Counted from the stretch's first letter, positions 50,735 through 61,616 are shown. The stretch is DNA of 64,000 nt from Excoecaria cochinchinensis (GCA_947683425.1 CANTUQ010000295.1:186001-250000), one strand, 5' to 3'. Notes: generated from the sequence alone by a model not told the origin. Numbers and translations: made by a program.

Positions 50735-53490
50735 ATGCACTGTGACCGGCAAGCTTCCAGTAGCTATTCCAATCGAGTTTTCCTGAATTATTGGACTCGG
50801 ATCCGAAATTTCACGATTTCTCGATTTTGGTGATTTTTCCTAGTGGTAGCCCTAGGGGAATCCGTAAAAATTCGTCGGATTCCGGCGAGGCCGATTCTCG
50901 ATGCGCTGTGATCGGCAAGCTTCCAGTAGCTATTCCAATCGACTTTTCCTGAATTATTGGACTCGGATCCGAAATTTCACCACTTTTTACGATTTCTCGA
51001 TTTTTGTGATTTTCCCTAGTGGTACCCCTAGGGGAATCCGTAAAAATTCATCGGATTCTGGCGAGGCCGATTCTCGATGCGCTGTGACCGGCAAGCTTCC
51101 AGTATCTATTCCAATCGATTTTTCCTGAATTATTTTTTCTCGGATCCGAAATATCTCCACTTTTTACGATTTCTCGATTTTGGTGATTTTTCCTAGTGGT
51201 ACCCCTAGGGGAATCCGTAAAAATTCGTCGGATTCCGGCGAGGCCGATTCTCGATGTGCTGTGACCTGCAAGCTTCCAGTAGCTATTCCAATCGAGTTTT
51301 CCTGAATTATTGGACTCGGATCCGAAATTTCACGATTTCTCGATTTTGGTGATTATCCCTAGTGGTACCCCTAGGGGAATCCGTAAAAATTCGTCGGATT
51401 CCGGCGAGGCCGATTCTCGATGCGCTGTGACCGGCAAGCTTCCAGTAGCTATTCCAATCGAGTTTTCCTGAATTATTGGACTCGGATCCGAAATTTCACC
51501 ACTTTTTACGATTTCTCGATTTTTGTGATTTTCCCTAGTGGTACCTTTAGGGGAATCCGTAAAAAATCGTCGGATTCTGGCGAGGCCGATTCTCGATGCG
51601 CTGTGACCGGCAAGCTTCCAGTATCTATTCCAATCGAGTTTTCCTGAATTATTTTTTCTCGGATCCGAAATTTCACCACTTTTTACGATTTCTCGATTTT
51701 GGTGATTTTCCCTAGTGGTACCCCTAGGGGAATCCGTAAAAATTCGTCGGATTCCGGCGAGGCCGATTCTCAATGCGCTGTGACCGGCAAGCTTCCAGTA
51801 GCTATTCCAATCGAGTTTTCCTTAATTATTGGACTCGGATCCGAAATTTCACGATTTCTCGATTTTGGTGATTTTCCCTAGAGGTACCCCTAGGGGAATC
51901 CGTAAAAATTCGTCGGATTCCGGCGAGGCCGATTCTCTATGCGCTGTGACCGGCAAGCTTCCAGTAGCTATTCCAATCGAGTTTTCCTGAATTATTGGAC
52001 TCGGATCCGAAATTTCACCACTTTTTACGATTTCTCGATTTTGGTGTTTTTCCCTAGTGGTACCCCTAGGGGAATCCGTAAAAATTCGTCGGATTCCGGC
52101 GAGGCCGATTCTCGATGCGCTGTGACCGGCAAGCTTCCAGTAGCTATTCCAATCGAGTTTTCCTGAATTATTGGACTCGGATCCGAAATTTCACCACTTT
52201 TTACGATTTCTCGATTTTGGTGATTTTCCCTAGTGGTACCCCTAGGGGAATCCGTAAAAATTCGTCGGATTCCGGCGAGGCCGATTCTCGATGCACTGTG
52301 ACCGGCAAGCTTCCAGTAGCTATTCCAATCGAGTTTTCCTGAATTATTGGACTCGGATCCGAAATTTCACGATTTCTCGATTTTGGTGATTTTTCCTAGT
52401 GGTACCCCTAGGGGAATCCGTAAAAATTCGTCGGATTCCGGCGAGGCCGATTCTCGATGCGCTGTGATCGGCAAGCTTCCAGTAGCTATTCCAATCGACT
52501 TTTCCTGAATTATTGGACTCGGATCCGAAATTTCACCACTTTTTACGATTTCTCGATTTTTGTGATTTTCCCTAGTGGTACCCCTAGGGGAATCCGTAAA
52601 AATTCATCGGATTCTGGCGAGGCCGATTCTCGATGCGCTGTGACCGGCAAGCTTCCAGTATCTATTCCAATCGATTTTTCCTGAATTATTTTTTCTCGGA
52701 TCCGAAATATCTCCACTTTTTACGATTTCTCGATTTTGGTGATTTTTCCTAGTGGTACCCCTAGGGGAATCCGTAAAAATTCGTCGGATTCCGGCGAGGC
52801 CGATTCTCGATGTGCTGTGACCTGCAAGCTTCCAGTAGCTATTCCAATCGAGTTTTCCTGAATTATTGGACTCGGATCCGAAATTTCACGATTTCTCGAT
52901 TTTGGTGATTATCCCTAGTGGTACCCCTAGGGGAATCCGTAAAAATTCGTCGGATTCCGGCGAGGCCGATTCTCGATGCGCTGTGACCGGCAAGCTTCCA
53001 GTAGCTATTCCAATCAAGTTTTCCTGAATTATTGGACTCGGATCCGAAATTTCACCACTTTTTACGATTTCTCGATTTTTGTGATTTTCCCTAGTGGTAC
53101 CTTTAGGGGAATCCGTAAAAAATCGTCGGATTCTGGCGAGGCCGATTCTCGATGCGCTGTGACCGGCAAGCTTCCAGTATCTATTCCAATCGAGTTTTCC
53201 TGAATTATTTTTTCTCGGATCCGAAATTTCACCACTTTTTACGATTTCTCGATTTTGGTGATTTTCCCTAGTGGTACCCCTAGGGGAATCCGTAAAAATT
53301 CGTCGGATTCCGGCGAGGCCGATTCTCAATGCGCTGTGACCGGCAAGCTTCCAGTAGCTATTCCAATCGAGTTTTCCTTAATTATTGGACTCGGATCCGA
53401 AATTTCACGATTTCTCGATTTTGGTGATTTTCCCTAGAGGTACCCCCAGGGGAATCCGTAAAAATTCGTCGGATTCCGGCGAGGCCGATT
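50735..53490 (+). repeat. 1,556-bp satellite tandem duplication
   Basis: A segment from about 50735 repeats at an offset of about 1,556 bp. Shared private marks are 'gatgcactg', 'gtgatcggc' with 'atcgactttt' (50909 / 52465), 'aaatatctccac' (51150 / 52706), 'gtgacctgc', 'gattatccc' and 'ggtacctttagg' (51542 / 53098). It remains recognisable to about 53490. Confidence 0.8.
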
Positions 53491-53494
53491 CTCT

Positions 53495-55650
53495 ATGCGC
53501 TGTGACCGGCAAGCTTCCAGTAGCTATTCCAATCGAGTTTTCCTGAATTATTGGACTCGGATCCGAAATTTCACCACTTTTTACGATTTCTCGATTTTTG
53601 TGATTTTCCCTAGTGGTACCCCTAGGGGAATCCGTAAAAATTCGTCGGATTCTGGCGAGGCCGATTCTCGATGCGCTGTGACCGGCAAGCTTCCAGTATC
53701 TATTCCAATCGATTTTTCCTGAATTATTTTTTCTCGGATCCGAAATTTCACCACCTTTTACGATTTCTCGATTTTGGTGATTTTCCCTAGTGGTACCCCT
53801 AGGGAAATCCGTAAAAATTCGTCGGATTTCGGCGAGGCCGATTCTCGATGCGCTGTGACCGGCAAGCTTCCAGTAGCTATTCCAATCGAGTTTTCCTGAA
53901 TTATTGGACTCGGATCCGAAATTTCACCACTTTTTACGATTTCTCGATTTTTGTGATTTTCCCTAGTGGTACCCCTAGGGGAATCCGTAAAAATTCGTCG
54001 GATTCTGGCGAGGCCGATTCTCGATGCGCTGTGACCGGTAAGCTTCCAGTATCTATTCCAATCGAGTTTTCCTGAATTATTTTTTCTCGGATCCGAAATT
54101 TCACCACTTTTTACGATTTCTCGATTTTGGTGATTTTCCCTAGTGGTACCCCTAGGGGAATCCGTAAAAATTCATCGGATTCCGGCGAGGCCGATTCTCG
54201 ATGCGCTGTGACCGGCAAGCTTCCAGTAGCTATTCCAATCGAGTTTTCCTGAATTATTGGACTCGGATCCGAAATTTCACGATTTCTTGATTTTGGTGAT
54301 TTTCCCTAGTGGTACCCCTAGGGGAATCCGTAAAAATTCGTCGGATTCCGGCGAGGCCGATTCTCGATGCGCTGTGACCGGCAAGTTTCCAGTAGCTATT
54401 CCAATCGAGTTTTCTTGAATTATTGGACTCGGATCCGAAATTTCACCACTTTTTACGATTTCTCGATTTTGGTGATTTTCCCTAGTGGTACCCCTAGGGG
54501 AATCCGTAAAAATTCGTCGGATTCCGGCGAGCCCGATTCTCGATGCGCTGTGACCGGCAAGCTTCCAGTAGCTATTCCAATCAAGTTTTCCTGAATTATT
54601 GGACTCGGATCCGAAATTTCACCACTTTTTACGATTTTTCGATTTTTTTGATTTTCCCTAGTGGTACCCCTAGGGGAATCCGTAAAAATTCGTCGGATTC
54701 CGGCGAGGCCGATTCTCGATGCGCTGTGACCGGCAAGCTTCCAGTAGCTATTCCAATCGAGTTTTCCTGAATTATTGGACTCGGATCCGAAATTTCACCA
54801 CTTTTTACGATTTCTCGATTTTGATGATTTTCCCCAGTGGTACCCCTAGGGGAATCCGTAAAAATTCGTCAGATTCCGGCAAGGCCGATTCTCGATGCGC
54901 TGTGACCGGCAAGCTTCCAGTAGCTATTCCAATCGAGTTTCCCTTAATTATTGGACTCGGATCCGAAATTTCACGATTTCTCGATTTTGGTGATTTTCCC
55001 TAGAGGTACCCCTAGGGGAATCCGTAAAAATTCGTCGGATTCCGGCGAGGCCGATTCTCTATGCGCTGTGACCGGCAAGCTTCCAGTAGCTATTCCAATC
55101 GAGTTTTCCTGAATTATTGGACTCGGATCCGAAATTTCACCACTTTTTACGATTTCTCGATTTTTGTGATTTTCCCTAGTGGTACCCCTAGGGGAATCCG
55201 TAAAAATTCGTCGGATTCTGGCGAGGCCGATTCTCGATGCGCTGTGACCGGCAAGCTTCCAGTATCTATTCCAATCGATTTTTCCTGAATTATTTTTTCT
55301 CGGATCCGAAATTTCACCACCTTTTACGATTTCTCGATTTTGGTGATTTTACCTAGTGGTACCCCTAGGGGAATCCGTAAAAATTCGTCGGATTTCGGCG
55401 AGGCCGATTCTCGATGCGCTGTGATCGGCAAGCTTCCAGTAGCTATTCCAATCGAGTTTTCCTGAATTATTGGACTCGGATCCGAAATTTCACCACTTTT
55501 TACGATTTCTCGATTTTTGTGATTTTCCCTAGTGGTACCCCTAGGGGAATCCGTAAAAATTCGTCGGATTCTGGCGAGGCCGATTCTCGATGCGCTGTGA
55601 CCGGCAAGCTTCCAGTATCTATTCCAATCGAGTTTTCCTGAATTATTTTT
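53495..55650 (+). repeat. 1,566-bp satellite repeat pair
   Basis: Monomers at 53495 and 53848 correspond to 55061 and 55414, an offset of 1,566 bp, with shared 'ctctatgcg', 'agaggtacc' and 'ccaccttttacg' marks. This follows the 1,556-bp duplication and shares its 'agaggtacc' monomer, so the two probably arose by successive unequal exchange. Confidence 0.65.
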
Positions 55651-56403
55651 TCTCGGATCCGAAATTTCACCCTTTTTAAGATTTCTCGATTTTGGTGATT
55701 TTCCCTAGTGGTACCCCTAGGGGAATCCGTAAAAATTCGTCGGATTTCGGCGAGGCCGATTCTCGATGCGCTGTGACCGGCAAGCTTCCAGTAGCTATTC
55801 CAATCGAGTTTTCCTGAATTATTGGACTCGGATCCGAAATTTCACCACTTTTTACGATTTCTCGATTTTAGTGATTTTCCCTAGTGGTACCCCTAGGGGA
55901 ATCCGTAAAAATTCGTCGGATTCCGGCGAGGCCGATTCTCGATGCACTGTGACCGGCAAGCTTCCAGTAGCTATTGCAATCGAGTTTTCCTGAATTATTG
56001 GACTCGGATCCGAAATTTCACGATTTCTCGATTTTTGTGATTTTCCCTAGTGGTACCCCTAGGGGAATCCGTAAAAATTCGTCGGATTTCGGCGAGGCCG
56101 ATTCTCGATGCGCTGTGACCGGCAAGCTTCCAGTAGCTATTCCAATCGAGTTTTCCTGAATTATTGGACTCGGATCCGAAATTTCACCACTTTTTACGAT
56201 TTTTCGATTTTTTTGATTTTCCCTAGTGGTACCCCTAGGGGAATCCGTAAAAATTCGTCGGATTCCGGCGATGCCGATTCTCGATGCGCTGTGACCGGCA
56301 AGCTTCCAGTAGCTATTCCAATCGAGTTTTCCTGAATTATTGGACTCGGATCCGAAATTTCACCACTTTTTACGATTTCTCGATTTTGATGATTTTCCCT
56401 AGT

Positions 56404-56408
56404 GGTAC
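56404..56408. repeat. Predicted target-site duplication GGTAC for the second element
   Basis: The five satellite bases directly before the LTR terminus at 56409. The partner copy should lie beyond the right edge of the window, so this is not confirmed. Confidence 0.5.
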
Positions 56409-56600
56409 TGTGACGCGCGCCGGAACCAGCAAGGCCCTCTTCGGGAATCCGCTTTTAAGATTCGAGGGATTGGTTCGCGTCTTTTCCGATTTTAGGTGTT
56501 ATGAGATATTTTCGGCACCTCCTTTTACAATAGAACATTGAAAAGGACCATCCATCGCCATAACACCTTTAGGCACTTTTGAGGTATTTTGGAGTCGCCA

Positions 56601-56621
56601 CCCAATTTACAAGAAATTGGG
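56601..56621. other. Perfect 8-bp stem hairpin in LTR
   Basis: CCCAATTT, five-base loop, AAATTGGG, near the 3' end of the minus-strand LTR. It could fold in the RNA end; the function is unknown. Confidence 0.5.
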
Positions 56622-57365
56622 AAAGTTTAACCTCTTATCGGTCTAAACCAGAGATGGTGTCCGGAACTTCACACTTATTGGTGCCTTGGTTAATTATAAA
56701 TGGATTTTTGAATTATAAAATTTCATTCCTCATCTCACACAATTAATGCATTGAATTTAAAGCACACACCATTCACATATAAAACGATAAAAAAATGAAA
56801 ATAAAGACAAACTAAATTACAATAAAATTAGGGGCGGAATACAACCCCCATTGTAAATAAAACATAAATCATACATAAAGCGGGGTATTCATTAATGTTG
56901 AGGACGTTGGGCCTCTCATGCACAATTAAAGAAAATCATTTGAAAGTGACAATTTATTTTGGATGAAAAACTAGGACCTTGGTCCCATTTTATTAGAAAA
57001 CCCAGATTTATTTGTAGAAATATTTTTGTGTGATTTTTGATTAAGCGTGCATAAAATAAATGGTTTAATTAATTATTACATGCCAAATAACTCAATAAAA
57101 CAGACAAAGAAAACATAACATGTACAATAAAAAATAACAACTCCTTGGATCTCCTCCTCCATTCGCACGGGTGCTCAAACATGGGAATACAAGTATTTGA
57201 TACCGACAATAAACACAAATAAACTTAATATTAGAAATCGAAACAAGAAAATCAATTAAAGCAAATAATAATAAATAAAACAAAGCATGCATATTAGGTG
57301 ATAAATAAGTTACATATTTAAATGAATTAACACATTAATAGATCAACATATAAAATATAAAGTAG

Positions 57366-57366
57366 A

Positions 57367-57397
<31 letters not shown>

Positions 57398-57536
57398 CAG
57401 AAATTAAATAATAATAATAATAATAATAATATTAATAAACAGAAATTAAATAAATATATAATAATAATAATAATAATAACAACATAACGTAAAATACTAA
57501 CAATAAACAAATATAACAATTAATTAACAATAACAG

Positions 57537-57580
<44 letters not shown>

Positions 57581-57726
57581 CAAATATGAAAATGACAATA
57601 ATAAATAATAAAAATAACATTAAAACAGAATAATAAATAAAAATAAATAAATATATTAATAATATTAATAATAAAAATTCAGAAATTAAATAAATATACT
57701 AATAATAATAATAATAATAATAATAA

Positions 57727-57775
<49 letters not shown>
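57366..57775. repeat. A/T microsatellite cluster, (AAT)n and (AT)n
   Basis: Several (AAT)n runs (about 57366-57395, 57409-57432, 57458-57478, 57538-57577, 57699-57726), followed by an (AT)n run of about 17 units (57739-57773), all inside the LTR. Confidence 0.9.
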
Positions 57776-57779
<4 letters not shown>

Positions 57780-58420
57780 AAAATGAGGCTATTACCGTTT
57801 ATCCTCGGCGGATCCGCCGTGGGTCACCGGTGGTAAACACCTCCGGTTGGATCCGATAGATCGCCGCCTCGGGAAGTCGCCGGATCAAGCCACGCGCCGA
57901 TCGGAGCTTTGCCGGAGCTGGAAACCGCAATAAACCGTGAAAAGGGGGTTGCCGGAGTTTGTCCTCACGCGCCGGCGTCCAACGTCAGATGGATGATCTG
58001 GAGGTGCGATCGGATCCGCCCGGTGGCTCTGGTGACGGTCGTTGGGCGCGTGCCGCCTTTGGTGGCCGTGGATGGGCGGCGGAGGCTCCGCCTCCCCCTC
58101 TTCTTTTTCTTCCTCTTTTTCCTTTTCCGGCGTCGTTTCCTGCGTTTGGTTTGGCCTGGGTCTCCTCTGGTTTGTTTTACTTCTTCTTTCTCTTTTATTT
58201 TCCTTTGATTTCTTTGTTTTGCTTTCACTTCCTTTTGCTTTCCCTTCTCTTTTCTATTTTTATTTCTTTTATTCTTGGGTCCTCTCTTGCTCTCTGTATT
58301 TCCTTTCTTTTTCTATTTCTTTGTTTTCTTTGGCAGGCTCCTCTTGCTCTTTTCTTTTTTTTTCTTTTTGATCTGCCCACCGAATGAGAGCCCCCCCCCT
58401 TATTCTTTGCTTATTCTTTT

Positions 58421-58429
58421 CTTTTTATA
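58421..58429 (-). promoter_or_regulatory. Candidate TATA box in Tat-type LTR
   Basis: On the minus strand this reads TATAAAAAG, about 473 bp into the LTR. About 25-35 nt downstream lies a run of nine G (58391-58399) and a purine-rich tract, a plausible start of the R region. This is a motif match only. Confidence 0.5.
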
Positions 58430-58902
58430 CATCCTCAAATTAGGGTTAAGGGTACAATGGTCATTTCCTCACTCAATTATTTCCCTCCTTTTCCTTTAAT
58501 TAATACACACACAATTTAATTAAATTAACACACCTATATACATGTTAATTAAACAATTACATAATATAATTAAACATTACATTAATTAATCACATCTTAA
58601 TACAATTAATCTATATATATATTATATATATAATTTATCTAATTAATTAAACATTACACTTTAATTTTACATGCATTTTAATTAACACAATAATATTAAC
58701 CACTTAATTAACTGACAACATCAACTAATTAATTACCTAATTTCACACACACATATTTATATATATATATATATTTTTTTTTTATTTTTTATTTTTTTTA
58801 TTTTTTATTTATATATTTTTTTTTATTTTTTCTGAGGGAATAATCAAAGATCAAAAATCACCATTTTCATTTTATGCCGGGGTTCGGGACCCGGTGTCTA
58901 CA

Positions 58903-58917
58903 GTTGCCCCCAATTTT
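58903..58917 (-). other. Polypurine tract of Tat/Ogre-like element
   Basis: On the minus strand 'aaaattgggggcaac' directly precedes the LTR start TGTAGACACC. It fixes the element's orientation and the LTR boundary. Confidence 0.8.
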
Positions 58918-59030
58918 GGAGAAGCTAGTGCATAGACACTTAGGTGAGCCAAAATTCAAGGAGGAAGAGAGAAGGGATTACATACCTGTGGCGGAGACCC
59001 TACCTTCTTGCCGGGAGTTGGATAAAGAGA

Positions 59031-59652
59031 TGCCTCCTCAGAGGGCTTCGAGATTTGCCTCCTCAAAGGATTTAAAGATTTTGCCTCCTCAGAGGACTTG
59101 GAGATTTTGCCTCCTCAGAGGACTTTGAGAATTTTGCCTCCTCAGAGGACTTTGGAGAATTTGCCTCCTCAGAGGACTTAGAGAATTTGCCTCCTCAGAG
59201 GACTTGGGATTTTGCCTCCTCAGAGGACTTCGGGATTTTTGCCTCCTCAGAGGACTTTGGGATTTTGCCTCCTCAGAGGACTTTGAGAACTTGCCTCCTC
59301 AGAGGACTTGAGATTTTGCCTCCTCAGAGGACATGGGATTTTGCCTCCTCAGAGGACTTCGGGATTTTTGCCTCCTCAGAGGACTTTGGGATTTTGCCTC
59401 CTCAGAGGACTTTGAGAACTTGCCTCCTCAGAGGACTTGAGATTTTGCCTCCTCAGAGGACTTGGGATTTTGCCTCCTCAGAGGACTTCGGGATTTTTGC
59501 CTCCTCAGAGGACTTTGGGATTTTGCCTCCTCAGAGGACTTTGAGAACTTGCCTCCTCAGAGGACTTTGAGATGTTGCCTCCTCAGAGGACTTTGAGATT
59601 TTGCCTCCTCAGAGGACTTGAGATTTTGCCTCCTCAGAGGACTTGAGATTTG
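59031..59652. repeat. 25-28-bp minisatellite with CCTCCTCAGAGGAC core
   Basis: About 24 units, each 'ttgcctcctcagaggac' plus a variable tail such as 'ttgggatt' or 'tttgagaac'. The core holds a dyad TCCTC-A-GAGGA. Five units with ordered tails form a 129-bp higher-order unit present three times (anchors 59201, 59330, 59459). The first two units are degenerate. The translated frames across it are repeat artefacts. It lies in the 3' untranslated region of the Tat-like element. Confidence 0.92.
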
Positions 59653-59655
59653 TGA

Positions 59656-60750
59656 ATGCGCCGAGTCTACTCCAGACCTACAAAACGCGAATTACACTGA
59701 ATCGCTACCAAGATTCGAAGTGTTTGCACTGAATCGCTACCAAGATTCAAAGTGCGAGGGTTGCTCTCTTGAGCTGCACCGAGTCTGCTCCAGACTTACA
59801 AAGCGCGAACTACACCGAATCGCTACCAAGATTCGAAGTGTTTGCACTGAATCGCTACCAAGATTCAAAGTGCGAGGGTTGCTCTCTTGAGCTGCACCGA
59901 GTCTGCTCCAGACTTACAAAGCGCGAACTACACTGAATCGCTACCAAGATTCGAAGTATTTGCACTGAATCGCTACCAAGATTCAAAGTCCGAGGGTTGC
60001 TCTCTTGAGCTGCACCGAGTCTGCTCCAGACTTACAAAGCGCGAACTACACTGAATCGCTACCAAGATTCGAAGTGTTTGCACTGAATCGCTACCAAGAT
60101 TCAAAGTGCGAGGGTTGCTCTCTTGAGCTGCACCGAGTCTGCTCCAGATTTACAAAGCGCGAACTACACTGAATCGCTACCAAGATTCGAAGTGTTTGCA
60201 CTGAATCGCTACCAAGATTCAAAGTGCGAGGGTTGCTCTCTTGAGCTGCACCAAGTCTGCTCCAGACTTACAAAGCGCGAACTACACTGAATCGCTACCA
60301 AGATTCGAAGTGTTTGCACTGAATCGCTACCAAGATTCAAAGTGCGAGGGTTGCTCTCTTGAGCTGCACCGAGTCTGCTCCAGACTTACAAAGCGCGAAC
60401 TACACTGAATCGCTACCAAGATTCGAAGTGTTTGCACTGAATCGCTACCAAGATTCAAAGTGCGAGGGTTGCTCTCTTGAGCTGCACCGAGTCTGCTCTA
60501 GACTTACAAAGCGCGAACTACACTGAATCGCTACCAAGATTCAAAGTGTTTGCACTGAATCGCTACCAAGATTCAAAGTGCGAGGGTTGCTCTCTTGAGC
60601 TGCACCGAGTCTGCTCTAGACTTACAAAGCGCGAACTACACTGAATCGCTACCAAGATTCGAAGTGTTTGCACTGAATCGCTACCAAGATTCAAAGTGCG
60701 AGGGTTGCTCTCTTGAGCTGCACCGAGTCTGCTCCAGACTTACAAAGCGC
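59656..60750. repeat. 118-bp tandem repeat array
   Basis: About 9.3 copies with an exact 118-bp period. The anchor 'gagctgcacc' occurs at 59771, 59889, 60007, 60125, 60243, 60361, 60479, 60597 and 60715. Each unit has an internal 32-bp duplication (two 'actgaatcgctaccaagatt' segments), and each half carries a GAATC...GATTC dyad. Copies differ by only a few substitutions except the first, which is more diverged ('gcgccgagtctactcc'). It directly abuts the minisatellite. Confidence 0.93.
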
Positions 60751-60904
60751 TGATGTTGTTCTTCTGAAATGGATGTCCTTCCGGACCGGGTGTCCTCCTG
60801 GACTGCCCTTCTGAACGGTCATTCAGATATTTTCTGCAAAATCAAATGCACAAAATATACACAAGAAATTGTATGCATGGTGTTGTATGGGACTTGTCTC
60901 CTTG

Positions 60905-60990
60905 GGTAATCGGCCTCTTGAGAGGGCTTCGAGATTTGCCTCCTCAAAGGACTTCACGTTTCGCCTCCTCGAAGGGCTTTAAGATTTGAT
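60905..60990. repeat. Degenerate minisatellite units beyond the 118-bp array
   Basis: Three diverged copies of the 'gcctcctcagaggac' type unit ('ggcctcttgagagggcttcgagat', 'tgcctcctcaaaggacttc' and 'cgcctcctcgaagggcttt'). They lie past the 118-bp array, separated from it by about 150 bp. Confidence 0.7.
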
Positions 60991-61441
60991 AACTGCCCCC
61001 TGAGAGGTCTTGGGTTGCTTGTCTTGATTGATGGATAGAATGATGTCGTCACTCGGGTTCTGCCGGTGTCCGCATCGAGTCTCTTTTTCTGCAAGACGTA
61101 GAAAGGCAGATATACAAAAAAATTGTGAGTATGCACGTGAGATGCATGCACATGCAGCAATGCAGTATAAAAATTCATCTAAGTGGATTTGGAGGCGACA
61201 ACCAATTTGATTGCAATTTGCAGTAAGATCAGTGCCTTCTGGAATTGCCTTTGAATTTCATGCTCTTTGGGGATCGGGGATCATGAGGTTCTCGTCTGAA
61301 ACCTGTAGTCATTATTTTAAGGTAGTGCGTCCCTCGTGGATTTTCGCACTAGCTTTTCTTGGCGGGAAATGCGTCCTTCCGGATTTTCACATGACCCTGT
61401 GCCTTATTTTTGCCTGGAATGGACCCAATCCAACCCAGCGG

Positions 61442-61442
<1 letters not shown>
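60991..61442. other. 3' untranslated spacer of Tat-like element, part 1
   Basis: Single-copy, moderately A/T-rich sequence. I recognise no gene, RNA or repeat. Short open frames of 60-113 codons exist on both strands but have no recognisable motif. Confidence 0.5.
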
Positions 61443-61478
<36 letters not shown>

Positions 61479-61616
61479 GACAGACTGCCTGTTTTCAGGT
61501 TTTCACCCTGTCCTTTGGCCTAACTTTTGCTTAGAGCGCCAATTCTCTAACGGCCTTTTTTTTTTTTTTTTTCTTATTTGTTTTTCTTCTCTTTTTTTTT
61601 CTTTTTTTTTTTGTAC
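61443..61616. repeat. Long poly-T tracts
   Basis: A run of 34 T (61443-61476), a run of 17 T (61556-61572), and further T-rich stretches to about 61612. In the sense (minus) orientation these are poly-A. Assembly length at such runs is often unreliable. Confidence 0.85.

Larger units (their letters stand above)
49400..55670 (+). repeat. T-run satellite subfamily
   Basis: Here many monomers read 'attattttttctcgg' in place of 'attattggactcgg'. I see this near 49408, 49916, 50437, 51132, 51650, 52688, 53208, 53728, 54078, 55290 and 55647, and nowhere else in the window. It tends to alternate with normal monomers, making dimeric or trimeric units. These monomers are often preceded by 'agtatctattcc' and 'gattttttgtg/gatttttgtg' variants. 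Confidence 0.8.
35757..56408 (+). repeat. Satellite DNA array 2 (continuation of array 1)
   Basis: Same satellite family, orientation and phase as 1-25958. The monomer cut at 25958 continues after the AGGCC duplication at 35757-35761. I estimate about 120 monomers, again a mix of 176- and 166-bp types. The array ends abruptly in mid-monomer at 56408 (after 'gtggtac'), where the LTR of a second retrotransposon begins. Different sub-blocks dominate different parts: a 1,036-bp hexamer near 38-40 kb, a large 6.5/5.5-kb tandem duplication from about 37.15 to 49.19 kb, and a T-run subfamily from about 49.4 to 55.7 kb. Confidence 0.97.
56409..58902 (-). repeat. 3' LTR of Tat/Ogre-like element
   Basis: 2,494 bp. 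On the minus strand it starts TGTAGACACCGGG and ends GCGCGTCACA, so it has TG...CA termini. The left end abuts satellite and the right end abuts a polypurine tract. It contains an A/T microsatellite cluster (57366-57775), a GC-rich stretch (57785-58090), a pyrimidine-rich stretch on the + strand (58085-58385) and A/T-rich sequence to its 5' end. A hairpin with 8-bp arms (CCCAATTT/AAATTGGG) lies at 56601-56621. Small open frames here are low-complexity and not credible genes. The other LTR is outside the window. Confidence 0.85.

Noticed and set aside
1..56408. Regular direct repeats resembling a CRISPR array
   Set aside because: Monomers are contiguous with no unique spacers, the period is 166-176 bp, and the context is a plant genome with retrotransposons.
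1..56408. Calling the satellite a proven centromere
   Set aside because: Monomer length fits, but the inserted chromovirus is Tekay rather than CRM type, and no CENH3 evidence is available from sequence.
57432..57620. A 62-codon Ile/Leu-rich frame resembling a membrane protein
   Set aside because: It is encoded by the (AAT)n microsatellites and has no independent support.
57909..58499. Overlapping frames of 74-142 codons in the Tat-type LTR
   Set aside because: Rich in Phe/Leu/Ser or Lys/Arg because of pyrimidine-rich DNA, open in several frames at once, and inside an LTR.
56409..58902. Treating this LTR as a solo LTR
   Set aside because: A polypurine tract and a same-strand gag follow directly, so it is the 3' LTR of a longer element.
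58874..59890. Repetitive frames across the minisatellite and the start of the 118-bp array
   Set aside because: Translation of tandem repeats; the reading frame shifts from unit to unit and no start or domain is credible.
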